Assembly (NCBI RefSeq): GCF_003115855.1
Contig: NZ_KZ819073.1
Span: 186,001-250,000 of the forward strand
Length of the DNA stretch: 64,000 nt
Source: Brenneria corticis
GTDB taxonomy: Bacteria > Pseudomonadota > Gammaproteobacteria > Enterobacterales > Enterobacteriaceae
Direction: 5' to 3'
In this document: positions 47,622 through 56,376 of the stretch, one piece after another
How positions within the stretch are numbered: the stretch's first letter is position 1
Layout: every line of letters starts with the position of its first letter
Program-made: the position numbers and the translations under genes
The notes under the pieces: generated by a model
The model's input: the letters and a program-made list of their open reading frames with translations, nothing else
Database searches by the model: none
Told to the model about the DNA's origin: nothing

Positions 47622-48720
47622 GTGCAAGTTGACTCCAGTATGTCCCTGAAAAATCAATAGGTAAAAACTGCTGGTAGAGTTTTTGTAGTGTGAGTTGCGG
47701 CTCGATATCCGCGAACAGGTCGGGGTAGAGGGCTTTAGCGAACATCTCCACCATAACGACGTGATAAGGGCTGAGGTAAAAGTTGTGCCACATGCTCCAC
47801 GCCCGTCCTTGTTGCACCGCCGCAAGGTGCGAGAGGATGGCGTCCTGGCGAATCAGTTTGCTGAAGCTGTTTTGCGCCTGCTGCCGGCTGACCGCGGGCC
47901 CCAGCATCAGGCTGGAAAAACGCTTGCCGTCCGGCCCGGCCATGCCGGTGGCGATATAGACGTCGGGGGCGGCCGCCAGTACGCGTTCCGGGCTGAGCTC
48001 GCCGTATACGCCGCTGATGGTGCCGGCGGCGATATTTTCACCGCCGGCGAAGGCCAGCAGATCGCCCAGGTTTCCCCCCACGGCGGTGGTGCAGCAGGTA
48101 TCGCGGCGGCCGAGATGCAGATGCAGCATCACCGTGGTTTTTTTACCCTGGTATTGCGCGATGCGCTGACGAATGACATTCATGTGCTGCTGATAAAATT
48201 CGCTGAACTCTGCGGCCCGCTGCGGCTGATTCAGCGCCTCTCCCAGCAACTGGATGCTGGGCAGGGTGTTGCGGAGCAAATCGATGCGCAAATCGACGTA
48301 GATAACCGGAATACCCGCGCTGGTCAGCGTCTGTTGCAGCAGGTCATCGCTGGCGCGCTGTTTTGCCAGCCGCGGCAAAATCACCAGATCGGGTTTTAGC
48401 GGCAGCAGGGTTTCCGCATTCAGCGTGTGTAAACCGCCGCTGCCTAACTGCGGGATCTGCTTGATTGCCGGGAATTTTTCCGTATAGCGTTGCCAGCTTT
48501 GCGCGTCATAACGCGCCATGTCGCCCGGCCAGCCCACGACGTATTTCACCGGATTTCCCGGCTCAAGCAGGGCCAGCGTATAGAGCATGCGGCTTTCACC
48601 GAGGATGATGCGCCGCGGATGGTCGGGGATCGTCACCTGCCGGCCCAGAATATCCGTGACGGTTTTTGCCGACGCCAGCGGGCCAAGGAGCGATAAAACA
48701 ATAAGGATGGCAAGGCGCAT
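47611..48720 (-). CDS. Periplasmic iron-siderophore binding protein
   Basis: A 369-residue FepB/BtuF-like (TroA-fold) binding protein. The signal peptide is MRLAILIVLSLLGPLASA; the mature protein has DILGRQVTIPDHPRRIILGES at the start, LKPDLVILPR in the first lobe, and GGNLGDLLAFAGGENIA and SPERVLAAAPDVYIATGM in the second. It passes iron-siderophore (or haem-like chelate) from the receptor to an inner-membrane permease. The cognate permease and ATPase genes are absent from the neighbourhood. It is first in a two-gene operon with the receptor and has a Fur-box-like site upstream. Confidence 0.88.
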   Translation of the reverse strand: MRLAILIVLSLLGPLASAKTVTDILGRQVTIPDHPRRIILGESRMLYTLALLEPGNPVKYVVGWPGDMARYDAQSWQRYTEKFPAIKQIPQLGSGGLHTLNAETLLPLKPDLVILPRLAKQRASDDLLQQTLTSAGIPVIYVDLRIDLLRNTLPSIQLLGEALNQPQRAAEFSEFYQQHMNVIRQRIAQYQGKKTTVMLHLHLGRRDTCCTTAVGGNLGDLLAFAGGENIAAGTISGVYGELSPERVLAAAPDVYIATGMAGPDGKRFSSLMLGPAVSRQQAQNSFSKLIRQDAILSHLAAVQQGRAWSMWHNFYLSPYHVVMVEMFAKALYPDLFADIEPQLTLQKLYQQFLPIDFSGTYWSQLAHEE

Positions 48721-48751
48721 GATGGACTCTGCAAAAAAACGGGTGGCGAAA

Positions 48752-48770
48752 GATAATTACTACCATTCCT
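48752..48770 (-). promoter_or_regulatory. Candidate Fur box for the siderophore operon
   Basis: On the minus strand AATGGTAGTAATTATC agrees with the Fur consensus core AATGATAATCATTATC at 13 of 16 positions. It lies 32-50 bases before the binding-protein start, where Fur would block the promoter when iron is plentiful. Confidence 0.7.
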
Positions 48771-48939
48771 ATTTTCAACGGAGCGTTAGTGGGGGTAATG
48801 GTCACAGGCGACAGATATCGTTTCGGGACAAGGGATTACGGCTATTTAAATAAGTAATTAAAGCGGGGCGGCCGGCAGGAAAAGGCAAGCGTCGTTGCGT
48901 TACCGTTTTGATCTAATATGAGAAAATTCTTATTGCAAG

Positions 48940-48953
48940 TGATAAAATTATCA
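48940..48953. promoter_or_regulatory. Perfect 14-bp palindrome before the hybrid kinase
   Basis: TGATAAAATTATCA is perfectly self-complementary and lies 49 bases upstream of the kinase start and 220 bases from the divergent siderophore operon. It shares GATAA halves with Fur sites but does not align to the 19-bp Fur consensus. A dimeric regulator site is possible. Confidence 0.4.
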
Positions 48954-49001
48954 TCGTGAGATACGATGTGAACGGAGAGCCGCCGCGCAAGGAGAAAGGG
49001 A

Positions 49002-51017
49002 GTGGGAGCCGATCGCCGTGCCGGGGATAAACCCCGGAACCCTGTAAAATCCGCCATCGATAAACCCTCGGGCCGATTGAGCGCGCCTGACGACGCCTGG
49101 GCGACGGTTCCGGGCGACCTGCTGCAATCCATTCTCGATCATCTGCCGGCCGGCGTGTTCTGGAAGGATGCGTCTTCCCGCTACCTTGGCGCGAACCGCT
49201 ATTTTACCCGCGACGCCGGACGAGACGATCCCGGCGAGATCGTCGGACGCGATGATTTCGAACTGTTTGAGGCGGCGGCGGCCGAGCGCTATCGCCAGGA
49301 CGATCTGGCGGTGCTTGACGGCGGACAGCCCCGGATGGACGCCCTGGAATTCGTGGAACGGCAGGCGGGCAAGGGGCGCTGGTTCAGCGTGAACAAAGTG
49401 CCGCTGCGTGATGCGCAGGGCGCACTGGTCGGGCTGTTGGGGATGTACCTCGATATTACCCGTTTCAAAGAGGCGGAACGGGAACTGCAGGAGAGCGAAG
49501 CCCGTTTCCGCTTCTTTCTGGATAATGTGGACGAGGGCGTGGTGGTTTTCGATCGGCAAGGCATCATTGTCGACGTCAGCACCCGCTGGCTGGAACTGTT
49601 CCGCTGCCGGCGCGAGGAGGCTATCGGCCGGCCGGTGCTCGACTTTACCAGCCCGACGGCGGTCCCCATGGCGACTCAGCTGATCGGTGAAAAGTGGTCT
49701 GAGTCCTATGAGTCCGAAATGCTGAGAAAAGACGGGACGACGTTTCCCGCCATCGTGCGCGGCCGGGATCAGGTTTTTGGCGGTCAGGGGTTACGCCTGA
49801 CCACCGTGTTGGATATCACCCGGCAAAAAGAGAGCGAGCAGGCGCTGAAGCTGGCCAAAATCGAAGCGGAGCGCGCCAATCAGGCCAAATCCGAATTTCT
49901 CTCCAGCATGAGTCATGAATTGCGCACGCCCATGAACGCCATTCTGGGGTTTTCCCAGATTCTGGAGTTTGATGAGCAGTTGAACGCCGATCAACGGGAC
50001 AATGTTACTGAAATTCTTAAGGCCGGCCGGCATTTGCTCGGGTTGATCAATGAGGTGCTGGATCTCGCCAAGATCGAATCCGGCGTGGTGTCGCTTGCCA
50101 TCGAGCCGGTGACGCTATCCGCGCTGATGCGGGATTGCCGGCAGCTGGTGCAATCGCTGGCCGCGGAGCGGCAAATATCCCTGAGCCTGGATGTTCCCGA
50201 AACGCTGGCGGTGGCCGCCGATCGGCAGCGCTTTAAGCAGGTGCTGCTCAATCTGCTGTCCAACGCCATCAAATACAACCGCACCGGAGGCGACGTGCGC
50301 CTCGCGCTGGAGACGCGCGGCAAATGGTTGCGCATTGCGGTGGTCGATACCGGCGACGGCATTGCCCGCGAGCGTCTGGGGGAGTTGTTCCAGCCCTTCA
50401 ATCGGCTGGAAGCGGAGCGCAGCGGCGTTGAGGGAACCGGCATCGGTCTGGTGATCACCCGCAAGCTGATCGAGGCCATGGGGGGACGGATCGGCGTGGA
50501 AAGCGAGCCGGGCAAGGGCAGCCGTTTCTGGGTGGAACTGCCGCAGGCCGATGCGGTGGCGCAGACGCCGGCGGCACACCAGCCGGCGCCCGGCGCCGCG
50601 CCCTATATCCACGGACGGGAGCGGCACTACATCCTGTATATCGATGACAACCCGGTGAACCTCAAGCTGGTGACGCAGATCCTGGATAAGTTGCGCAATA
50701 TTCGCCTGGTGACCATGCGCACCGCCGAATCGGGGATCGCCTGCGCCATGGCGCATCGGCCCGATTTGATTCTGCTCGACATCAATCTGCCGGGTACGGA
50801 TGGCTATGAAGTGCTGGAAGCGCTCAAGTCTCATCACCCGCTGCGGGACGTGCCGGTGCTCGCCGTGTCGGCCAATGTGATGCCGCAGGATATCGCGCGC
50901 GGCATGGCGGCGGGCTTTGCCGATTACCTGACCAAGCCGTTGGACATCGGCCGCTTCCTGACCAGCGTCGACGCTCTTCTGCACCATGACCAAGGGAATC
51001 CACATGATGATCGATAG
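49002..51017 (+). CDS. PAS-PAS hybrid histidine kinase with C-terminal receiver
   Basis: A 671-residue cytosolic hybrid kinase without membrane helices. In order: PAS 1 (~45-150, LLQSILDHLPAGVFWKDASS), PAS 2 (~165-280, ARFRFFLDNVDEGVVVFDRQG), HisKA with H305 in SMSHELRTP, HATPase (NLLSNAIKYN, GTGIGLVITRKL), and a receiver with D593 in LILLDINLPG. The start is GTG at 49002 with AAGGAG seven bases upstream. It overlaps the HD-GYP gene by 14 bases, so the two form a signalling pair. The signal is unknown; soluble PAS domains suggest a redox or small-molecule cue. Confidence 0.9.
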   Translation: MGADRRAGDKPRNPVKSAIDKPSGRLSAPDDAWATVPGDLLQSILDHLPAGVFWKDASSRYLGANRYFTRDAGRDDPGEIVGRDDFELFEAAAAERYRQDDLAVLDGGQPRMDALEFVERQAGKGRWFSVNKVPLRDAQGALVGLLGMYLDITRFKEAERELQESEARFRFFLDNVDEGVVVFDRQGIIVDVSTRWLELFRCRREEAIGRPVLDFTSPTAVPMATQLIGEKWSESYESEMLRKDGTTFPAIVRGRDQVFGGQGLRLTTVLDITRQKESEQALKLAKIEAERANQAKSEFLSSMSHELRTPMNAILGFSQILEFDEQLNADQRDNVTEILKAGRHLLGLINEVLDLAKIESGVVSLAIEPVTLSALMRDCRQLVQSLAAERQISLSLDVPETLAVAADRQRFKQVLLNLLSNAIKYNRTGGDVRLALETRGKWLRIAVVDTGDGIARERLGELFQPFNRLEAERSGVEGTGIGLVITRKLIEAMGGRIGVESEPGKGSRFWVELPQADAVAQTPAAHQPAPGAAPYIHGRERHYILYIDDNPVNLKLVTQILDKLRNIRLVTMRTAESGIACAMAHRPDLILLDINLPGTDGYEVLEALKSHHPLRDVPVLAVSANVMPQDIARGMAAGFADYLTKPLDIGRFLTSVDALLHHDQGNPHDDR

Positions 51018-52065
51018 TAATGATGATGCGCGTATCCTTATCGTCGACGACGAAGCGGCAAACCTCAAGGTGCTGGAAAAACTGCTGGCCAGCGAAGGCT
51101 ATTACCGGCTGGTGAGCGTTCAGGATCCGCGTCTGGTGGTGCGTGCCTATCTGGAGGCGCGCCCCGATCTGATCCTGCTGGATATCAATATGCCGCATCT
51201 GGACGGCTATGCGATTATGAAGCAGTTGAAATCGCTCAACGATCCGCTGCTGCCTCCGATCATGGTGCTGACGGCGGAACAGGGGCGGGAGCAACTGCTG
51301 AAAGCGCTGGGGGGCGGGGCGCGGGATTACGTCAGCAAACCCTTCGACCGCACCGAACTATTAATGCGGGTGCGCAACCTGCTCGACGCCCATCTTGCGC
51401 ACCGGCTGATGTATGAGCAGAAGGACGTACTGGAAAAGATGGTCCGCCTGCGGACCCGGGAACTGCTGGATACCCGCCTGCAGGTGGTGCGCCGCCTGGC
51501 GCGGGCCTCGGAGTACCGCGACAGCGAAACCGGTCAGCATATTCTGCGCATGAGCCATACCTCCGCGCTGCTGGCGCGCCGGATGGGATGGAGCGAAAGC
51601 GACGTCGAGCTTATTCTGCATGCCAGCCCGATGCACGATGTGGGGAAAATAGGCATTCCGGACGCTATTCTGCTCAAGCCGAGCAAGCTGGATGCCGCCG
51701 AGTGGGAGATTATGCGTCAGCACACCGTTATCGGCGCCGAAATACTGGCCGGCGATGACTCGCGGCTGATGGTAATGTCGCGCGAAATCGCGCTGACGCA
51801 CCATGAAAAATGGAATGGCGGCGGCTATCCGCGCGGCCTGTCGGGGGAAAACATTCCGCAGTCCGGGCGTATCGTCGCCGTGGCGGACGTGTTCGATGCG
51901 CTGATTTCCGAACGTCCCTACAAACGCGCCTGGACGCGGGAAGAGGCCGTTGCCCATATCCGCTCGGAATCAGGCAGCCATTTCGATCCCGAGGTCGTCG
52001 ACGCGTTTCTCGACATTCTGGACGATGTGATAAGAATTCAGGACGCCAACCGTGAACCCGCGTGA
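51004..52065 (+). CDS. Response regulator with HD-GYP c-di-GMP phosphodiesterase domain
   Basis: A 353-residue protein: receiver (1-~125, D60 in LLDINMP, K in YVSKPFDR), a short coiled linker (~135-165), and an HD-GYP domain (~170-345) with HD pair H211-D212 in PMHDVGKIG and HHEKWNGGGYPRGL at 266 onward. Intact motifs imply c-di-GMP hydrolysis to GMP, switched by phosphorylation from the kinase upstream. The ATG at 51004 follows AAGGGA; an earlier ATG at 50986 is inside the kinase's last codons. No GGDEF gene is nearby. Confidence 0.92.
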   Translation: MMIDSNDDARILIVDDEAANLKVLEKLLASEGYYRLVSVQDPRLVVRAYLEARPDLILLDINMPHLDGYAIMKQLKSLNDPLLPPIMVLTAEQGREQLLKALGGGARDYVSKPFDRTELLMRVRNLLDAHLAHRLMYEQKDVLEKMVRLRTRELLDTRLQVVRRLARASEYRDSETGQHILRMSHTSALLARRMGWSESDVELILHASPMHDVGKIGIPDAILLKPSKLDAAEWEIMRQHTVIGAEILAGDDSRLMVMSREIALTHHEKWNGGGYPRGLSGENIPQSGRIVAVADVFDALISERPYKRAWTREEAVAHIRSESGSHFDPEVVDAFLDILDDVIRIQDANREPA

Positions 52066-52073
52066 GGGCTAAA

Positions 52074-52106
52074 AGCAGCAGCGCCGCCGCCGCAGCGGCG
52101 CTGTTT
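52074..52106. terminator. Terminator between the HD-GYP gene and purN
   Basis: CAGCGCCG-CCGCCG-CAGCGGCGCTG followed by TTTAAAA, in the gap between convergent stops at 52065 and 52123. Confidence 0.75.
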
Positions 52107-52122
52107 AAAACCGGGAAAGCGA

Positions 52123-52761
52123 TTATTCGGCGGCGTAACCCTGCGGGGGAACGCGCACGCCATCCAGCCAGGCCTGATTTTCCCGCATAATCAGCCGGCC
52201 GGAGATAAACCAGCCCACCACCAGGGGATAAATGGTGTGTTCCTGCGTCTGCACCCGCTCCTGCAGGCTTTCTTCGCCATCATCGCTGAAAACGGGGACT
52301 TTGGCCTGCAGAATCAACGGCCCGCCATCCAGTTCGTCGGTGACGAAATGCACCGACGCGCCGTGTTCGGCGTCGCCGTTTTCCAGCGCCTTACGATAAG
52401 TATGCAGGCCGGGATACTTCGGCAGCAGCGACGGATGGATATTGAGTATTTTACCGGCGAACTGCGCGACAAAATCGGGACTGAGAATCCGCATATAGCC
52501 CGCCAGCACGATCAGCGCCGGTTGGTACTGTTCTATTTCCTGCGCCATTGCCGCATCGTAAGCGGCGCGGTCGGCGAATCCTTCCGGGCTGAGGGCGTGC
52601 GTCGGTATATCGGCGTCCTGCGCCAGCCGCAGGCCAGGGGCTTCGGGATTATCACTGAATACCGCGGCTATCTTGCCTTTAATGCGTCCGCGCTTGCAGG
52701 CGTCTATCAACGCCTGCAAATTACTTCCCTGACCCGATATCAAGATAACGAAATTTTTCAT
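52123..52761 (-). CDS. purN: Phosphoribosylglycinamide formyltransferase 1
   Basis: A 212-residue GAR transformylase using 10-formyl-tetrahydrofolate. The active site is in KILNIHPSLLPKYPGLHTY (asparagine and histidine) with the catalytic aspartate in VTDELDGGPLI. It follows purM with a TAATG junction (one-base overlap), as in E. coli. It does the third step of purine synthesis. Confidence 0.96.
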   Translation of the reverse strand: MKNFVILISGQGSNLQALIDACKRGRIKGKIAAVFSDNPEAPGLRLAQDADIPTHALSPEGFADRAAYDAAMAQEIEQYQPALIVLAGYMRILSPDFVAQFAGKILNIHPSLLPKYPGLHTYRKALENGDAEHGASVHFVTDELDGGPLILQAKVPVFSDDGEESLQERVQTQEHTIYPLVVGWFISGRLIMRENQAWLDGVRVPPQGYAAE

Positions 52762-53798
52762 CAGTTAATGACCACTGCATCTCCGGTATCGGTTTGATTA
52801 ATCAAGCCGATTTTCCATGCGGTTTCACCACTGCCGTTTAATAACGCCACGGCCTCGTCTGCCTGCTCGGCGGGCAGTACGACGATCATACCAACACCGC
52901 AGTTAAATGTGCGATACATTTCGTGGCGGCTGACGTTACCCGCCTGCTGCAGCCAGTTGAATACCGCCGGCCACTGCCAGCTTGCCTCGTCAATGTTCGC
53001 CTGAACGCCTTCCGGCAGCACGCGCGGAATATTTTCCCAGAAGCCGCCGCCGGTGAGGTGGGAAATGGCGTGGACGTCGACTTTTTCAATCAGCGACAGA
53101 ATGGACTTAACGTAGATTTTGGTCGGCGCCAGCAGGTGGTCGGCCAGGGGACGGTTTTCCAGTTTCACCTGGGCCGGATCGGTTTTGCTGACGTCGAGAA
53201 TTTTACGCACCAGCGAGTAGCCGTTGGAATGCGGGCCGCTGGAAGCCAGGGCCACCAGGGCGTCGCCGGCGCGCACTTTACTGCCGTCGATGATGGCGGA
53301 TTTCTCGACCACGCCGACGCAGAAGCCGGCGACGTCGTAATCTTCGCCGTGGTACATGCCCGGCATTTCCGCCGTCTCGCCGCCCACCAGCGCGCAGCCT
53401 GATTGCTTACAGCCTTCGGCGATGCCCGTAATCACGCTGGCCGCGGTGTCGACATCAAGCTTGCCGGTGGCGTAGTAATCCAGGAAGAATAACGGTTCGG
53501 CTCCTTGCACCACCAGATCGTTGACGCACATGGCGACCAGATCGACGCCGATGGTGTCGTGACGTTTGAGATCCATCGCCAGACGCAGCTTGGTGCCGAC
53601 TCCGTCAGTGCCGGAAACCAGAATGGGTTCGCGGTATTTTTGCGGTAAGGCGCACAAGGCCCCGAAACCACCCAGACCACCCATGACTTCCGGGCGACGG
53701 GTCTGTTTCACTACACCTTTGATGCGGTCTACCAATGCGTTGCCAGCATCAATATCCACGCCTGCGTCTTTATAGCTGAGAGAGGTTTTGTCGGTCAC
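52761..53798 (-). CDS. purM: Phosphoribosylformylglycinamidine cyclo-ligase
   Basis: A 345-residue AIR synthetase, the E. coli length. ATP-binding and active-site marks include GGLGGFGAL, VSGTDGVGTKLRLA, LVGGETAEMPGMY and HLTGGGFWENIPR. The start is GTG at 53798, giving (M)TDKTSLSYKDAGVDI; the upstream frame to 53867 runs through the operator region. It does step five of purine synthesis. A PurR-like box lies about 65 bases upstream. Confidence 0.96.
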   Translation of the reverse strand: MTDKTSLSYKDAGVDIDAGNALVDRIKGVVKQTRRPEVMGGLGGFGALCALPQKYREPILVSGTDGVGTKLRLAMDLKRHDTIGVDLVAMCVNDLVVQGAEPLFFLDYYATGKLDVDTAASVITGIAEGCKQSGCALVGGETAEMPGMYHGEDYDVAGFCVGVVEKSAIIDGSKVRAGDALVALASSGPHSNGYSLVRKILDVSKTDPAQVKLENRPLADHLLAPTKIYVKSILSLIEKVDVHAISHLTGGGFWENIPRVLPEGVQANIDEASWQWPAVFNWLQQAGNVSRHEMYRTFNCGVGMIVVLPAEQADEAVALLNGSGETAWKIGLINQTDTGDAVVIN

Positions 53799-53862
53799 TG
53801 CGGAGTCCCCACGGAGGTTGCTATCGGTAGTTAAAATGGAGCGCGCTAATTCTAACAGCGCG

Positions 53863-53878
53863 AGCAATCGTTTGCGAG
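53863..53878 (-). promoter_or_regulatory. PurR box upstream of purMN
   Basis: On the minus strand CTCGCAAACGATTGCT matches the PurR consensus ACGCAAACGTTTGCGT at most core positions, including the central CGCAAACG. It lies 65-80 bases before purM, as expected for purine repression. Confidence 0.75.
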
Positions 53879-53979
53879 CGATGTGTCGCCGGGTTTTTAT
53901 TTTTCCTCCCCGTGGGCAATTTCTGTTATCGGTTGATCTGGATCAGGCTTAATCCTGTATCACTCAGCCAAAAAAGCGG

Positions 53980-54000
53980 TATAATCCGGCGATTTTTTTA
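53980..54000 (+). promoter_or_regulatory. upp promoter -10 and reiterative-transcription start
   Basis: TATAAT (53980-53985) is followed six bases later by GATTTTTTTA. E. coli upp starts at GATTTTTTTT, where UTP level decides between slippage and productive elongation. The same layout here suggests the same UTP-sensitive control of the upp-uraA operon. I do not see a strong -35. Confidence 0.7.
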
Positions 54001-54125
54001 TAGTGGGCGTCCTGCCCGCTACCCTGCGGGCCGTCACTTCGTGACGTTTAAAAACGCTCCCGGCGTTTTTTTATGGCGGGCTATCCCGCTCGCCACCCTG
54101 CGGGCCGCCGCAAGCGGCGTTTTTC
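53993..54125. repeat. Hairpin repeat family, locus C, in the upp leader
   Basis: Two units of the family: GTGGGCGTCCTGCCCGC, the GTCACTTCGTGAC hairpin, AAAAACGCTCCCGGCGTTTTTTT, then GGCGGGCTATCCCGCTCGCC and GCCGCCGCAAGCGGCG. They fill the leader between the upp start region and its coding sequence. The first unit begins in the initial T-run itself. Confidence 0.85.
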
Positions 54126-54155
54126 TGACCGTCCACAGTCTAGGGGGAGATAATG

Positions 54156-54782
54156 ATGAAGATCGTCGAGGTGAAACACCCGCTCGTCAAACATAAACTG
54201 GGTCTGATGCGTGAGAGCGAGATTAGCACCAAGCGTTTTCGCGAGCTGGCTTCCGAAGTGGGCAGTTTATTAACCTATGAAGCCACGGCCGATTTAGCCA
54301 CCGAAAAAGTGACCATTGAAGGTTGGTGCGGTCCGGTTGAAGTCGATCAAATCAAAGGCAAAAAAATCACCGTGGTGCCGATCCTGCGCGCCGGTCTGGG
54401 GATGATGGAAGGGGTGCTGGAAAATGTTCCCAGCGCGCGCATCAGCGTGGTCGGTATCTACCGCAATGAAGAGACCCTGGAGCCGGTGCCCTATTTTCAG
54501 AAACTGGTTTCCAATATCGAGGAGCGGATGGCGCTGGTGGTCGACCCGATGCTGGCGACCGGCGGCTCAATGATCGCCACCGTCGACCTGCTGAAAAAAG
54601 CCGGCTGTCAGAGCATCAAGGTGCTGGTGCTGGTCGCCGCCCCGGAAGGCATTGCCGCGCTGGAAAAAGCGCACCCGGATATCGAACTCTACACGGCGGC
54701 GATCGATAAGGGCCTCAATGAGCAGGGTTATATCATGCCGGGCCTGGGCGATGCGGGCGACAAGATATTTGGTACCAAATAA
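54156..54782 (+). CDS. upp: Uracil phosphoribosyltransferase
   Basis: A 208-residue enzyme, the E. coli length. The PRPP-binding loop is VVDPMLATGGSM and the uracil site is the C-terminal GYIMPGLGDAGDKIFGTK. It makes UMP from uracil and PRPP. The start could be ATG 54153 or 54156; MKIVEVKHPLVKHKLG is the family start. GGGGGAGATA precedes it. It is first in the upp-uraA operon. Confidence 0.97.
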   Translation: MKIVEVKHPLVKHKLGLMRESEISTKRFRELASEVGSLLTYEATADLATEKVTIEGWCGPVEVDQIKGKKITVVPILRAGLGMMEGVLENVPSARISVVGIYRNEETLEPVPYFQKLVSNIEERMALVVDPMLATGGSMIATVDLLKKAGCQSIKVLVLVAAPEGIAALEKAHPDIELYTAAIDKGLNEQGYIMPGLGDAGDKIFGTK

Positions 54783-54789
54783 TAGGCAA

Positions 54790-54813
54790 GCCGACTTAAA
54801 CAGTCGGTTTTTT
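54790..54813 (+). terminator. upp attenuator/terminator
   Basis: CCGACT-TAAAC-AGTCGG followed by seven T residues, 8 bases after the upp stop. The T-run is shared with the start of the next hairpin-repeat unit. uraA lies beyond it, so it must be partial. Confidence 0.8.
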
Positions 54814-54930
54814 TATGGCGGGCTATCCCTGCCCGCCACCCTGCGGGCCGCCGCAAGCGGCGTTTAAAAACGCTCCGGGCGTTTTTTTATGGTGGACTAT
54901 CCCTGCCCGCCACCCTTCGGGCCGCCCGCA
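54813..54930. repeat. Hairpin repeat family, locus D, between upp and uraA
   Basis: GGCGGGCTATCCCTGCCCGCC, the GCCGCCGCAAGCGGCG hairpin, then AAAAACGCTCCGGGCGTTTTTTT and the start of another unit (GGTGGACTATCCCTGCCCGCC). It separates two genes that are normally one operon. Confidence 0.88.
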
Positions 54931-54966
54931 GTCGCAACAAATAGCAACGTTACAGAGGATACAAAG

Positions 54967-56259
54967 ATGACTCGTCGCGCCATCGGGGTAAGTGAACGGC
55001 CGCCCTTGTTGCAAACCATACCGCTGAGCTTCCAGCATCTGTTCGCCATGTTCGGCGCCACCGTGCTGGTTCCGATCCTGTTCAAAATCAACCCGGCGAC
55101 GGTACTGTTATTCAACGGTATCGGCACCTTGCTCTATCTGTTTATCTGCAAAGGAAAAATACCGGCGTATCTGGGATCGAGCTTCGCCTTTATTTCGCCG
55201 GTATTACTGCTGTTGCCTCTGGGCTATGAGGTGGCGCTGGGTGGTTTTATTATGTGCGGCGTACTGTTCTGTCTGGTGGCGCTGATCGTTAAGAAAGCGG
55301 GGACCGGCTGGCTGAACGTCCTGTTCCCGCCGGCGGCGATGGGGGCGATTGTCGCCGTTATCGGTCTGGAACTGGCCGGCGTGGCCGCGGGCATGGCGGG
55401 ACTGTTGCCCGCCGACGGCGCGTCCGTTGATAGCACGGCGGTGACGATTTCACTGGTTACGCTGGCGGTGACGATCCTGGGGTCGGTGCTGTTTCGCGGC
55501 TTTCTGGCCATTATTCCGATCCTGATCGGCGTGCTGGCCGGTTACGCGCTGTCGTTCGCCATGGGCGTGGTGGATTTTGCGCCCATCGCCCAGGCGCACT
55601 GGTTTGCCCTGCCGACGTTTTACACCCCGCGTTTCGAATGGTTCGCCATTCTGACCATACTGCCGGCGGCGCTGGTGGTGATCGCCGAGCACGTCGGACA
55701 TCTGGTGGTGACCGCCAATATCGTCAAGAAAGATTTAATGCGCGATCCGGGGCTGCACCGCTCAATGTTCGCCAACGGCATTTCCACCGTGCTGTCGGGC
55801 TTCTTCGGTTCGACGCCGAATACCACCTACGGCGAAAACATCGGCGTGCTGGCCATCACCAAGGTGTACAGCACCTGGGTTATCGGCGGCGCGGCGATCC
55901 TGGCGATCCTGCTCTCCTGCGTCGGCAAACTGGCGGCGGCGATTCAGGCGGTGCCGGTACCGGTGATGGGCGGGGTATCGCTGCTGTTGTACGGGGTGAT
56001 CGGCGCTTCCGGCATCCGCGTGCTGATTGAGTCCAAAGTGGATTACAACAAGGCGCAAAACCTGATCCTGACCTCTGTGATCCTGATTATCGGCGTCAGC
56101 GGGGCGAAAGTGCATCTGGGCGCGGCCGAGCTGAAGGGAATGGCGCTGGCGACGGTGGTCGGCATCGGTATGAGCCTGCTGTTTAAAGCGATTAGCCTGT
56201 TTCGCAGCGAAGAAGTGATTCTCGATGCGCCGGAAACGGAAGAGCCGTCTCAGCGTTAG
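54967..56259 (+). CDS. uraA: Uracil:proton symporter UraA
   Basis: A 430-residue NCS2/UraA-family permease with 14 membrane segments. The uracil-binding glutamates are in VIAEHVGHL and TTYGENIGV, both present. The ATG at 54967 follows AGAGGATACAAAG and gives MTRRAIGVSERPPLL; the frame from 54889 runs through the repeat and is not coding. It imports uracil for Upp. Confidence 0.95.
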   Translation: MTRRAIGVSERPPLLQTIPLSFQHLFAMFGATVLVPILFKINPATVLLFNGIGTLLYLFICKGKIPAYLGSSFAFISPVLLLLPLGYEVALGGFIMCGVLFCLVALIVKKAGTGWLNVLFPPAAMGAIVAVIGLELAGVAAGMAGLLPADGASVDSTAVTISLVTLAVTILGSVLFRGFLAIIPILIGVLAGYALSFAMGVVDFAPIAQAHWFALPTFYTPRFEWFAILTILPAALVVIAEHVGHLVVTANIVKKDLMRDPGLHRSMFANGISTVLSGFFGSTPNTTYGENIGVLAITKVYSTWVIGGAAILAILLSCVGKLAAAIQAVPVPVMGGVSLLLYGVIGASGIRVLIESKVDYNKAQNLILTSVILIIGVSGAKVHLGAAELKGMALATVVGIGMSLLFKAISLFRSEEVILDAPETEEPSQR

Positions 56260-56291
56260 CGCCGGCTTTTTATCGCGCGGCCTGTCATCCC

Positions 56292-56316
56292 GTTGAGTCG
56301 TTGCCTGCGACTCAAC
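56292..56316. terminator. Hairpin after uraA
   Basis: GTTGAGTCG-TTGCCTG-CGACTCAAC, a 9-bp perfect stem 33 bases after uraA. No T-run follows, so it may be a Rho-type or processing structure. Confidence 0.45.
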
Positions 56317-56376
56317 AGGGCCGAGTTTCTGTGATAAACTCGCTCTGTTTTCCTGCCAGCCCTGCTTGAGGTGATT

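Noticed and set aside
48940..48953. Second Fur box
   Set aside because: It is a perfect palindrome but aligns poorly with the 19-bp Fur consensus; kept only as an unassigned palindrome.
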